64,000 bases of DNA from an uncultured Clostridia bacterium (GTDB lineage: Bacteria; Bacillota; Clostridia; Oscillospirales; Acutalibacteraceae), in the NCBI GenBank assembly GCA_947166625.1, contig CAMVEX010000008.1:1-64000 (forward strand). The letters are read 5' to 3'. Under the pieces are notes generated by a model. It had not been told where the DNA came from and searched no databases. It saw only the letters and a program-made list of their open reading frames with translations. Both the position numbers and the translations under genes were made by a program. Shown here piece by piece: positions 1-9,598 of this stretch. The first letter of the stretch is position 1. Each line of letters starts with the position of its first letter.

Positions 1-448
1 TTATTAGATTTGTAACTGTGATTCCGCGGTTGCAAGGTCGCGTGCAGCGGCTGTTTCTTCATAACCTGAATATGCTCAATTTGGATGTATGTTCGGGCTA
101 TTTTTATTTTTATCCGAAAAATTTTGAGTTCAGGGGCGGGGAAACTTATCGGGTGAGGTGATAATTTGATAAGGCGGCAAAAGATGACCGAAATATTTTT
201 ACTATGGTAGATAAAAGCATAAAATATAAAAAATCAAAAAAATAATTAAAAAATTTGAACCTTTTTGTATTTTAATGCATCTTATTAGCAGAGGGATAAT
301 TTAAGATAACTTTTATGGGATGTTGTTTGCTGTTAAAAGAGACATTTTATGATAAAGTGTTTTATCAGGTTATCCCAATGGTTCGTTATATATGCTTCTG
401 ATAATACAGAAGCTGATACATAATGAAAATTATAGGAGGTTTTTATCA

Positions 449-2632
449 ATGCCAAAGTATTGTACTAAATGCGGAACTGAAATCGAGGGCAAATTTTGCC
501 CTAATTGCGGCGACTTGGTTTTGAGCGCAGAGGAAAAAACTGTCACAGATATTTCTGACGAAGCCAATAATGCCGTCAATGCTGAGACGGAGAAGGCAGA
601 ATCGAAAGCGGAGCAATATAATCCAGAAATCAATAATGCAGTATCCGAAGATCATTCACGGGATGAAAAAAATAAAGAAAAGCAGTCAAATAATCCTTCG
701 CAGAATAATACAGAAAATGCCGTTGTTCAGCAGGAAAACAGCGCTTCACCGGTTCCGGAGAAAAAGAGGGGGCTGAAAGCAATTATGGCTGTGGCAGCAA
801 TACTGGTTGTTGCATGCATAATTGCGGGAGTAATTTTTGTACCCAAGCTTTCCGCGAATAAAAAAAAGGGGGAAAAAAGGTATTATTCATTATATACAGC
901 AGAAAACAATCTCTACTATTATATCCCGGGCAAAAAAGAGCCGATTTTAATTACAGATAAGCTTTATGATGAATATGATGAAGATGATGCGGGATTGCTG
1001 ACCTTAAACTGTGCTTATTTTATGAGTAACGGCAAGCAGATTATCTATCCGCAAAAAATTGATGTTGACGGCTCAACATTTTCTTTATATCTGAAACATA
1101 TCAAAAAACCGATCGACGAAAATGTCAAATTGTGCGATAACGTCACCAAATACAGTTTACTTGAAAAAGAAAAAGGGATTGTCTATCTCGATGATGATGG
1201 CATACTGTATAAACATGATTTTAAGGAAAGAAATAAGATTAAATCGGATGTAGAAAATTATTATATTTCGGATGATGCAAAGAATCTTGTTTTTCTCCTT
1301 GAAAACGGAGGTCTTTATTCATATGACCTGAAAGAAGGAAAAGAGGAAAAACTCGATTCTTCCGTCAGTGAAATAGAAAATATAAGCGATGATCTTCAGT
1401 CAATCGTTTACACAAAGGATAATGGTGCTCTTTATGTAAAAAACGCCGGTAAAGAAAAAACGAAGATAGATTCTGATATTGATGAATTATTGCTTGTAAA
1501 TGATGAAGGAGGCATATATTACATCAAAGAAAACGATGATGAAGAAAAAACTCTGATGGATTATATAACTTATTCTCCGGAACAGAGAAAAAATGATGAA
1601 AAACTGGTTGATTCACTTCACACTGATGAAAATGACGATGCCTGGTCCGAAGCATGGTGGAGAATCAATGCAGCTGAAGAACTCGAGGATCGCAAAATAA
1701 GCGTCACAACTTATACGCTCTACTACTATGACGGAGAGAAAGCAGAATCTGTCAATAAAAAATTTATATCTTCTTTCGAATCAGACGATAACAGCCTTGT
1801 TTTTAAAAGCTATGATGATGTTAAATTAAAAACTACATCCATTGAAGAGTTTATTAACGATATGGATAAAGAAGAGCATTTCAGGGCTTTGAGGGAAAGA
1901 GAAACCATTTACCGTTATGAATTTCAGAGTTATGACTATTATGATGAGTTTGAAAAAATGATCAAAGGATTGTATCAATCCGATGCCAGCGCTTATTACA
2001 TTATCGGAAATAAAGCAGAAAAAATAGAGGTTTCTGCATTTGATGACTTTGAGGTTGATTCGGAGAAGAAAGTAATCTGGTGCTATGATGAAACAAGCGA
2101 AGACAGCAAAACCGGCACTTTATACAAAATAGATATTAAAAACGGAATTCCTCAAAAAGTAGTGGAATTTGATACGGATGTTGATACCGACTCAATAAGC
2201 TTATATGATTCCGGATTGTTTTATTCAAAGAATAAAAAAGACGAGCAATACGATCTTTATCTTGAAAAGAATCTCATAGAATATGATGTTGGTGAATTCA
2301 TTGTTCTTGATGACGGCAGAGTGCTCTACTATACAGATTTTGATTCCGATGAGAATATGGGTACACTGAATTGTTATTCCAAAGGTAAAAAAGAAAAGAT
2401 TGCAGATGACGCGTCATACAGCTACAGAGTTATAAGCAATTCCAATGATTCCGAAGGGAATATCATCTATTTTAAAGATTATGATGAAACGGGAGATCTC
2501 TTTATCTTTAAAAACGGCAAAAGTAATAATATCGCCTACGATGTTAATCAGTTTTTCAATGTGGACTCGTCTTTTAAATACAGATCTACATTATCCGAAA
2601 ATGATTTATATAGCATGATGTTTTCATTTTAG
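449..2632 (+). CDS. Zinc-ribbon, single-TM protein with repeated WD/DPP-like (beta-propeller-like) extracellular segment
   Basis: ORF 392-2632; better start at 449 behind AGGAGG; N-term CTKCGTEIEGKFCPNCG zinc ribbon, hydrophobic helix AIMAVAAILVVACIIAGVIFV, then repeats of the type 'xLYxxD..G'. Confidence 0.7.
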   Translation: MPKYCTKCGTEIEGKFCPNCGDLVLSAEEKTVTDISDEANNAVNAETEKAESKAEQYNPEINNAVSEDHSRDEKNKEKQSNNPSQNNTENAVVQQENSASPVPEKKRGLKAIMAVAAILVVACIIAGVIFVPKLSANKKKGEKRYYSLYTAENNLYYYIPGKKEPILITDKLYDEYDEDDAGLLTLNCAYFMSNGKQIIYPQKIDVDGSTFSLYLKHIKKPIDENVKLCDNVTKYSLLEKEKGIVYLDDDGILYKHDFKERNKIKSDVENYYISDDAKNLVFLLENGGLYSYDLKEGKEEKLDSSVSEIENISDDLQSIVYTKDNGALYVKNAGKEKTKIDSDIDELLLVNDEGGIYYIKENDDEEKTLMDYITYSPEQRKNDEKLVDSLHTDENDDAWSEAWWRINAAEELEDRKISVTTYTLYYYDGEKAESVNKKFISSFESDDNSLVFKSYDDVKLKTTSIEEFINDMDKEEHFRALRERETIYRYEFQSYDYYDEFEKMIKGLYQSDASAYYIIGNKAEKIEVSAFDDFEVDSEKKVIWCYDETSEDSKTGTLYKIDIKNGIPQKVVEFDTDVDTDSISLYDSGLFYSKNKKDEQYDLYLEKNLIEYDVGEFIVLDDGRVLYYTDFDSDENMGTLNCYSKGKKEKIADDASYSYRVISNSNDSEGNIIYFKDYDETGDLFIFKNGKSNNIAYDVNQFFNVDSSFKYRSTLSENDLYSMMFSF

Positions 2633-2665
2633 AACATAAAAACAAAATATAGATGAGGTAAAAAT

Positions 2666-3778
2666 ATGAAAAAGATTCTTGCCGTAATTCTCTGTGTTAT
2701 CATTGTGGCGGGCGCTTTGACCGGAGGATTTTTTATCGGAAGAAAAACAGATGTTCTGAAAAAATCAAATGAGAGCCGCGTTAAAGCGACACAGGAAGAA
2801 TTTTTGAAATCCATGGCTTCCGGCATTAAAAAACGCATTGATAATGGCGATGATGACGAAAGTGAAATGGATGATAAACAGCTTGCCGAATATTACAAAG
2901 AATTGGTAAACTATGAGCTTGAGGAAATCGAAAAATACTCTGGTGTGAGGTTTGATGATGACAATTTTAATGACCTTGCTCACAGATACATCGAATCATT
3001 AAAATTTCAACTTTCCGCAACAGAAAACTATAAGCATGAGTATTTATATACCGGATTTTGGTGGGGCGGTCGATTAGCCCGATGCGGAATAATAACTGAG
3101 ATGTATGAAAAATTTGACCTTGATATTTCTTCCGATGATTTGGAGAATTATAAAAAGTCTTTAAATGACTATATCAAGCCTTCTTACTCAATTTCTTTTG
3201 ACACAGCCGGGGCTGATGATTCGGATGAATTTGACTCAGAATCTGCGGCAAAGAAGGTCAAATCGGAAGACCTTGGAGCGTATTATGATTACTTTAATCA
3301 CTATAAAGTAGTTTATTTGCTCGAAAATAAATCCAAATATAACCTTAATGTCAGTGTAAATGTTAACGCTTATGATGAAAACAACGAGATAATTGATACA
3401 AATTCAAGCGAGATTTACTGCCTTGGACCCGGGGATAAATATCCGGTCGCGGTAGAGCTTGATGACTCACTTACTAAATATGACTGCAGCATAACGGTTG
3501 ATAAATCATATTATACATCGGCAGTAAAAGATTTATCCTATAAAAAGAATATTGCGGGTGAAAATACAATAGTCACTGTTACAAATGACGGCAAACAGTC
3601 AGTCCGCTCGGTCAAAGTTTTTGCTATATTTACAAAAGACGGAAAGGTTGTAGGATCAGATACTGAACACATAGAAACAGCAGACGGCAACCTGAAATCA
3701 GGAACTACCGGAACCGTTAAGCTTTCACAATACAAAGCTGATTATGATGATGTGGATATTTATATTACAAATATGTAA
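2666..3778 (+). CDS. Membrane-anchored extracytoplasmic protein (FxLYD-like C-terminal domain)
   Basis: N-terminal signal/TM helix ILAVILCVIIVAGALTGGFFIG; beta-rich C-terminus; RBS GATGAGGT upstream. Confidence 0.55.
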   Translation: MKKILAVILCVIIVAGALTGGFFIGRKTDVLKKSNESRVKATQEEFLKSMASGIKKRIDNGDDDESEMDDKQLAEYYKELVNYELEEIEKYSGVRFDDDNFNDLAHRYIESLKFQLSATENYKHEYLYTGFWWGGRLARCGIITEMYEKFDLDISSDDLENYKKSLNDYIKPSYSISFDTAGADDSDEFDSESAAKKVKSEDLGAYYDYFNHYKVVYLLENKSKYNLNVSVNVNAYDENNEIIDTNSSEIYCLGPGDKYPVAVELDDSLTKYDCSITVDKSYYTSAVKDLSYKKNIAGENTIVTVTNDGKQSVRSVKVFAIFTKDGKVVGSDTEHIETADGNLKSGTTGTVKLSQYKADYDDVDIYITNM

Positions 3779-3799
3779 AAGCCTATTTTATTATTTTGA

Positions 3800-4093
3800 G
3801 GTGATCATCCACAGGCGTTCCAGCCGGATAAAGTGGTTACATTTTATGATAGTAACGCAAAGATTGCCACAGGTGATAACACAAAGGAAAGTCACAATGT
3901 TGGCAACATGACCTCGGGCAAAACCTTCACCGTCAAGGTCATTGACGGGAATAATGCCGTTCAGAAAAACTCTGCCGGCGCAGATCTCAGCGCAAACTGC
4001 GAGGTCAAAGTCAAGACCGGTTTCTTTGATAAAATCATCGCATTTTTCCGCGGTCTTTTCGGCCGTCTTCCCTCGGTAGAAGTTAAGCCCTGA
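3800..4093 (+). pseudogene. C-terminal remnant of a surface protein homologous to the C-terminus of the downstream LRR protein
   Basis: Open frame after a stop at 3797, no convincing start; ends GFFDKIIAFFRGLFGRLPSVEVKP, matching GFFQKIIAFFQGLFNALPEKKVQP of the 6041-8968 protein. Confidence 0.5.
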
Positions 4094-4118
4094 AATAAAT
4101 TAACCGGAGGCCAATATA

Positions 4119-4268
4119 ATGGTGATCGATATCGAAAGAATTATAAAGGATTCATTTATGATGCAGGAATCCGTCTGCGAATTATCCTCTGATGAGAGGA
4201 AGGATCTTCTTATCAGAATTCTGACGATGTATCTGAAATCAAAGCTTACATCTGCCGATATAAAATAG
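4119..4268 (+). CDS. Small protein (49 aa), unknown
   Basis: ATG preceded by CCGGAGG; MVIDIERIIKDSFMMQESVCELSSDERKDLLIRILTMYLKSKLTSADIK; directly upstream of the sigma-factor gene. Confidence 0.4.
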   Translation: MVIDIERIIKDSFMMQESVCELSSDERKDLLIRILTMYLKSKLTSADIK

Positions 4269-4353
4269 CCCATAAGGTTGAATTTTCTTTTTCGGTATGA
4301 TATAAAATAAATGGATATTTGCATTTGCGAATAATCTGATTTGAGGTTTGTAA

Positions 4354-6003
4354 ATGGATATTGACAAAAAAGAGATTATCCGTTGCGTCCGCGATCTGAA
4401 ACTCGGAGACGGAGAGGCATTTGAAAGGCTGTATAATCTGACCAACCGGTCGGCTTATTTCACCGCGCTCAAAATCGTGAGAAACGAGCACGATGCCCAG
4501 GATGTTCTCCAGGAAAGCTATATGACGGTGCTTGATAATATATCCGGGCTCAAAAATCCCGAATCATTTATGAGCTGGTTTAATATGATAGTGGCAAACA
4601 AAGCCAGGCAGATGCTGAGGGATAATAACAAATATTCACTTGCCAAATCAGAAAACACTGCCGCATTGAGTGAAAGATCGCAGGAGAATTCAGGCTCCGA
4701 TATCTCTGATCCCGAGGCGGAAACCGAGAAAAACGATCTGAACAGTCAGATATCCTCTCTGATCGACAAGCTCGATGACGATAAAAGAATTGCGATACTT
4801 TTATATTACTATAACGAACTGACGATAAAGCAAATTTCCGAATTGACAGATGTCAGCCCGGGGACGGTCAAAAGCCGTCTCCATTACGCGAAGAAGGAGC
4901 TGACAGCGGGTATCAGAGAAATCGAAAAGAGAAACGGCAAGTTCTTCGGCAGCGCGCCGATACCGCTGTTTATTCTGGCTCTCAAGGCCTCCTCCGCTGC
5001 CGCATCCTCCTCGTTTGTTTCGGGAGGAGCGGCCGCCGCAACCTATTCGGCGATAACAGCAGGCTCCGCCGCGGGAACTGCCGCGGGCACCGCAAGCGCC
5101 GCCGCTGCAGCGGCAGCGGCTTCAGCTGCAACTTCGAGCGCTTCGGCGGTTGCCGCCACGGGAGCGGGTCTGGTCGCAAAGGCGGTCGGATTTACGGTAA
5201 CTCAAAAGGTCATTGCAGGAGTCGCCGCCGCCGCTGTGATCGGAGGCACCGCAGCAGGCGCAAAAAAAGCGGCGGATAACAGGATCCGATATGAAGAGAC
5301 CGCATATTCCGTTTCCGAAAGCGTTACCGAGCCGGATCCTTCGACCCGCGCCCCAAAGACAAGTTATGTGAGAGCTGCAAGAAAAAGCGAAGCTAAATCT
5401 CAGGCGGATATATCTCAAATCGGCGGGATCACCGAAAAAACCGCGGCTCTGCCGGAATCCGAAACTGTCAGACAGCTTGATAATGTAAGCTATACGACGA
5501 AAAACGTGACGACCGCCCGCACCCGCTCATCGCGCACGGCGGCCACCGGCGCATCCGCCGCCCCGACCTCAACTGCCCACGCCCAATCCACTACGGCAGT
5601 CAGATCCGCTACCGTATCGGGTGCAACGACCACGCATTATTCGCCCTCGGTTTCATCTGAAAACGGGACCAAATCCGCTCAGATAAAGCAGACGACGGTG
5701 ACCGTGAAGCATACACAGCAATCCTCCAAAGAGGAAACGACTGAAAAAACAACTGCTTCAACCAAAGCGACAACATCTCAGAAGCAGACCTCGTCTCTGA
5801 CGATCACGGTGACAAAAAACGGCGTATATGCCGAAACGGTCCATGTTACCTTGAATGAGGGCGAAACTTATACATTTTCAGATGCGAAGGCGGCGGTCGC
5901 CGCAAAGGGCTATGATACATCATTCGCCGAGTATTCAGGCGTTTCTCTTCCGCTTACAGCCGGAGCAAACCGTAATTATTCCCTGACGATCGATGTGGAA
6001 TAA
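4354..6003 (+). CDS. ECF-type sigma-70 factor fused to Ala-rich/TM segment, Ser/Thr-rich linker and C-terminal extracytoplasmic domain
   Basis: N-term sigma r2/r4 (AFERLYNLTNRSAYFTALKIVRNEHDAQDVLQESYMTVL...; TIKQISELTDVSPGTVKSRLHYAKKEL), then long A/S-rich region, hydrophobic VIAGVAAAAVIGGTAAG, Thr/Ser-rich tract and beta-like C-term. Confidence 0.8.
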   Translation: MDIDKKEIIRCVRDLKLGDGEAFERLYNLTNRSAYFTALKIVRNEHDAQDVLQESYMTVLDNISGLKNPESFMSWFNMIVANKARQMLRDNNKYSLAKSENTAALSERSQENSGSDISDPEAETEKNDLNSQISSLIDKLDDDKRIAILLYYYNELTIKQISELTDVSPGTVKSRLHYAKKELTAGIREIEKRNGKFFGSAPIPLFILALKASSAAASSSFVSGGAAAATYSAITAGSAAGTAAGTASAAAAAAAASAATSSASAVAATGAGLVAKAVGFTVTQKVIAGVAAAAVIGGTAAGAKKAADNRIRYEETAYSVSESVTEPDPSTRAPKTSYVRAARKSEAKSQADISQIGGITEKTAALPESETVRQLDNVSYTTKNVTTARTRSSRTAATGASAAPTSTAHAQSTTAVRSATVSGATTTHYSPSVSSENGTKSAQIKQTTVTVKHTQQSSKEETTEKTTASTKATTSQKQTSSLTITVTKNGVYAETVHVTLNEGETYTFSDAKAAVAAKGYDTSFAEYSGVSLPLTAGANRNYSLTIDVE

Positions 6004-6040
6004 TTTATTATATAAGACTATTTCCCGGAGGTTTCTGATT

Positions 6041-8968
6041 GTGAAAAAAACAGCCATCAAATCTTTATCCGTATTGCTTTGTTTTCTGATAATAGGCTCC
6101 GCGTTTTCCGGATTATTTGCCTATGCCGCCGAAGGCGATCATGTAAGCGGCTCATTCACTTATACCCTGGATGAAAGCAATATGGCTACGATCAAAAAGC
6201 TTGACAGCGCCGTTACCGGGAGCGTGATAATTCCGCAAACGATAGACGGCTATCCGGTCATTGCTATCGGAGAGTCTGCTTTCAAAAACTGCACTTTGAT
6301 CACTCAGCTCACATTCTATCCGTCAATAAAAAGCGTCAAGGCTTCATTCAAGGATCTCACGGCGTTGGAAAGATGCTATTTTGTGGGAGAACTTGCTCAA
6401 TGGTGTTCCGTAGATTTCAGCGGAGCAGACTGCAACCCATATTCTGTCACGGACAAAGTCTATATTGACGGCAGAATCATTACGGGCATAAATCCTTCCG
6501 ATATAGCCGGAGCGGAAAGAATAGGAAGATATGCCTTTGCCGGCTGTTCGGGTCTGAATTATGTTGAGCTTCCGGGCAGTGTTAAGACCTTGGATACCGG
6601 CTGCTTTTATAATTGCGAAAATCTGACATACATTTTGCTTGAAGGAGTTGAAACGATCAATTCAAGTGCTTTCGGCAATTGCAATGGAATTAAAGAGATT
6701 CAATTACCTGCGAGTGTCAGCTCTGTTGCTGACGGTGCGTTCTCTCACTGTAAGAACATCGAGCATATCGGCGTAGATGAACATAATCCGGTAATTAAAG
6801 CCTGCGGAGATTGTCTTATCAAAGATGATACTCTTATCCTCGGCTGCAAAAACAGTGTTATCCCCGCGGATATGGGTATCAAAACCATTGCTTCGCTGGC
6901 GTTTTCCGATTGTGTGGGGCTTGAGAGAATAGATATACCCGAAGGTGTAGTTTCCATAGGAACATACAGTTTTTGGTATGAAACTACCACCATTGAGCTT
7001 TATAGATTATCAAAAGACAGAGGCGCATTTTTAAATTGTGTTAATCTCAGAGAGGTAAATCTTCCGGAGAGTCTTACATATATTTGCGGCGGATCCTTCA
7101 GAGGATGTTCCTCTCTTAAAGAGATAACACTTCCGAAAAATCTTAAGCATATCGGATATGCGGCGTTCGCAAATTGCACCTCACTTGAAACATTTATCTA
7201 TAATGCCGAAAGTGTCGAAAGGGTCAACACATCGTCTTCAGGTTTTTTTGATTCTGTTTTTGAAAATGATTCATTACTTAAAAACCTCGTTTTCGGAAAA
7301 GCGGTAAGGGTTATCCCGAAAACTTTATTCAATGATCTTGCTTCGGTTGATACCATAACACTGTATAATACCGTTGAAACCATAGATGACAAATCATTTG
7401 ACGGCACCGATAAATATTCAAAAATCAATTTTTACGGAACTCCCGAGGAATGGCTGGAAAAATATAACAAGTATTTTGACAGCACCTCTTATGTCCGCGA
7501 TATCTATTATCTTGCGGGAACCTGCGAAAAAACAGATGACCCTACCGATGTGACCGTGCGCTATGAATACGGCACCTTCGGCACTCCGAATGACAGTGAG
7601 CTCAATCTCGTGGTAGAGGATATAAACGCCAATGACAGCCGCTTCAGCTCATTCAAGGCCATAATCGACGGCAATCAGTATGCGCTTTACGCGATCCACA
7701 TGACTGATAATGACAACAATGATATGCAGCCGGTCGAAGAAAATCAGGTGAATATCAAGATCCCCGTTCCCGCCGGTGTTTCGATAAATGCATACAGCAG
7801 CGTATATATCCATCACAGAAAGGCGGACGGCACCACAGAGAGAAAGAAATACTCCACCGGAGATCTTTTGATCGAAGACGGTTATTTCATTTTTGATGTA
7901 GGCTCATTCAGCGAATTCGCTATCTGCGTTGATGACGGAGGAGAGCATGTTGACTCCGACGGCGATCATATCTGCGATATCTGCTCAGAGAGTCTGACCT
8001 ATTCCGCAAAGCTGATTATCGACGGAAAGACCTATGATATAATTTATCATTACGGCGATACCGTGATCGAAAATCTGCCCGAGGTCCCTGAAAAAGCCGG
8101 ATATACCGGTGAATGGGAATATACCGTCAACGGCAGCGACCTTGATATAAAACCCGTTTACACACCGATAACCTATTACGCAACGTTTGTTGCCGACGGC
8201 ATACAGGTCGGAGATAAAATCCCCTTTACCGTTGAGGATAAATCTATAACCGAACCGGCGGTGCCCGAAAAAGAAGGACACTCCGGAAAATGGAGCGCCT
8301 ACACTCTTGCCGCCTGCGATATTACCGTGACCGCAGTCTATGAAGAAAGCCATTCTCACACGTATTCATCGCAGATAACCAAAAAGCCCTCCTGCACGGA
8401 AAAGGGAGAGAGGACTTTCACCTGCTCCTGCGGTGACAGCTATAAGGAAGAGATCTCCGCGCTCGGACACAGCTTCACAAATTATAAATATAACAATGAC
8501 GCCACAACAGAAAAAGACGGCACCGAGACCGCGAAATGCGACCGCTGCGACGCAACGGATACAAGGACGGCTGCCGGCACGAGGCTGAAGCCCGACAGCC
8601 CTGTCAATCCCACCGCAGGCGCAAAAATAAATGTGGCCGGAACAGCGACCCTCAGTTACAGAACGAAGGTTACGGTGAGGGCGACCGCAAGCAACCTTGA
8701 CCGCGGATACAGCCTTGTTCTCGTTGTCAACGGCAAAGAATACCGCGGAAACAATGTTGAGGTTTCTTCCGATGAATTTGAGCTTAAGAGCGATGTGAAC
8801 TATTATGTTAAAATCGTTGATTCGGGCGATCAGATTCAAAAGGACGCAAGCGGAAACGAGCTCAGAAAAGTCGGCACGATTAAGTGCAACGCCGGCTTCT
8901 TCCAAAAGATCATCGCCTTCTTCCAGGGCCTGTTTAATGCGCTTCCCGAGAAAAAAGTCCAGCCGTAA
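6041..8968 (+). CDS. Secreted BspA-like leucine-rich-repeat surface protein with InlB-type repeats and a C-terminal helical tail
   Basis: GTG start at 6041 behind CCCGGAGG; signal peptide; repeated 'IG.yAFagCsgLn.veLP.sVk' LRR_5 repeats; ends GFFQKIIAFFQGLFNALPEKKVQP. Confidence 0.8.
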   Translation: MKKTAIKSLSVLLCFLIIGSAFSGLFAYAAEGDHVSGSFTYTLDESNMATIKKLDSAVTGSVIIPQTIDGYPVIAIGESAFKNCTLITQLTFYPSIKSVKASFKDLTALERCYFVGELAQWCSVDFSGADCNPYSVTDKVYIDGRIITGINPSDIAGAERIGRYAFAGCSGLNYVELPGSVKTLDTGCFYNCENLTYILLEGVETINSSAFGNCNGIKEIQLPASVSSVADGAFSHCKNIEHIGVDEHNPVIKACGDCLIKDDTLILGCKNSVIPADMGIKTIASLAFSDCVGLERIDIPEGVVSIGTYSFWYETTTIELYRLSKDRGAFLNCVNLREVNLPESLTYICGGSFRGCSSLKEITLPKNLKHIGYAAFANCTSLETFIYNAESVERVNTSSSGFFDSVFENDSLLKNLVFGKAVRVIPKTLFNDLASVDTITLYNTVETIDDKSFDGTDKYSKINFYGTPEEWLEKYNKYFDSTSYVRDIYYLAGTCEKTDDPTDVTVRYEYGTFGTPNDSELNLVVEDINANDSRFSSFKAIIDGNQYALYAIHMTDNDNNDMQPVEENQVNIKIPVPAGVSINAYSSVYIHHRKADGTTERKKYSTGDLLIEDGYFIFDVGSFSEFAICVDDGGEHVDSDGDHICDICSESLTYSAKLIIDGKTYDIIYHYGDTVIENLPEVPEKAGYTGEWEYTVNGSDLDIKPVYTPITYYATFVADGIQVGDKIPFTVEDKSITEPAVPEKEGHSGKWSAYTLAACDITVTAVYEESHSHTYSSQITKKPSCTEKGERTFTCSCGDSYKEEISALGHSFTNYKYNNDATTEKDGTETAKCDRCDATDTRTAAGTRLKPDSPVNPTAGAKINVAGTATLSYRTKVTVRATASNLDRGYSLVLVVNGKEYRGNNVEVSSDEFELKSDVNYYVKIVDSGDQIQKDASGNELRKVGTIKCNAGFFQKIIAFFQGLFNALPEKKVQP

Positions 8969-8988
8969 TATACCAATCGCGTGAATTC

Positions 8989-9025
8989 ACCCGCAGATGA
9001 GCCTTTCATCTGCGGGTTATGATTT
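8989..9025 (+). terminator. Rho-independent terminator
   Basis: ACCCGCAGATGA-GCCTT-TCATCTGCGGGT followed by a T-rich stretch. Confidence 0.8.
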
Positions 9026-9059
9026 TTATGCCGGGCGATTGCAGTATATAGCACACATT

Positions 9060-9190
9060 TCATTTTTATTGTTGTAAAGTGATATTTACGCCATTGGCGT
9101 AGGTGATGCAGTTTGCTTTGCAAACACAGTGATGTGCTTAACTCACTTGCCGAAGCACGCATCATTTGCCCGAAAGGGTAAACATCATTG
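9060..9190. repeat. Mosaic of short hairpins separated by TGATG/CATCA spacers (MITE/REP-like)
   Basis: TACGCC-ATT-GGCGTA, GTTTGC-TTT-GCAAAC, GATG.TGCTT...AAGCA.CGCATC, TTTGCCC-GAAA-GGGTAAA, each bounded by GTGAT/ATCAT words. Confidence 0.5.
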
Positions 9191-9218
9191 AAAAAAGCAT
9201 CCCGAAGGATGCTTTTTT
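9191..9218 (-). terminator. Symmetric (bidirectional) terminator after tRNA-Arg
   Basis: AAAAAAGCATCC-CGAA-GGATGCTTTTTT. Confidence 0.8.
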
Positions 9219-9222
9219 CTGG

Positions 9223-9296
9223 CCCGCCGGAAGGGATTTGAACCCCCGGTCTTCGGAATCGGAATCCGATGCATTATCCAGCTATGCTACCGGCGG
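9223..9296 (-). tRNA. tRNA-Arg (anticodon CCG)
   Basis: Reverse strand folds as a cloverleaf: acceptor CCGCCGG/CCGGCGG, anticodon stem TCGGA/TCCGA with loop TTCCGAT, T-loop TTCAAAT, discriminator G; no encoded CCA. Confidence 0.93.
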
Positions 9297-9598
9297 ATAT
9301 GGACGGTGGCAGGGAACAGATGTTCCTGCGTAGCCGCCGTTTAAGTTTACTGTGTGATGTAGATTTTGCTGCTTTCAGTCTCTTGCTTAGGTTGCCGTCG
9401 TTTTTTTGCGATGTAAATTCAGACTTTACGGAATGCCGAATGTGTTATTTGAAGGGCGCGGGTGGGCTGCGTAAATCGGGTAGTGCTGCGAAGGGATCGG
9501 GGCACGGTTATCGGCAGTTGCGTTTAAGTTCGGTGCGTGGATTACAGTAAGGTCAATTTCAGTATGCTCAGCACATCGCGCAAGCGCGTGAATTGTGT

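Noticed and set aside
5122-5418. ORF on - strand inside the sigma-fusion gene
   Set aside because: Antisense to the Ala-rich region; low-complexity artefact.
8366-8905. 179-aa ORF on - strand
   Set aside because: Antisense to the LRR surface protein; no independent evidence.
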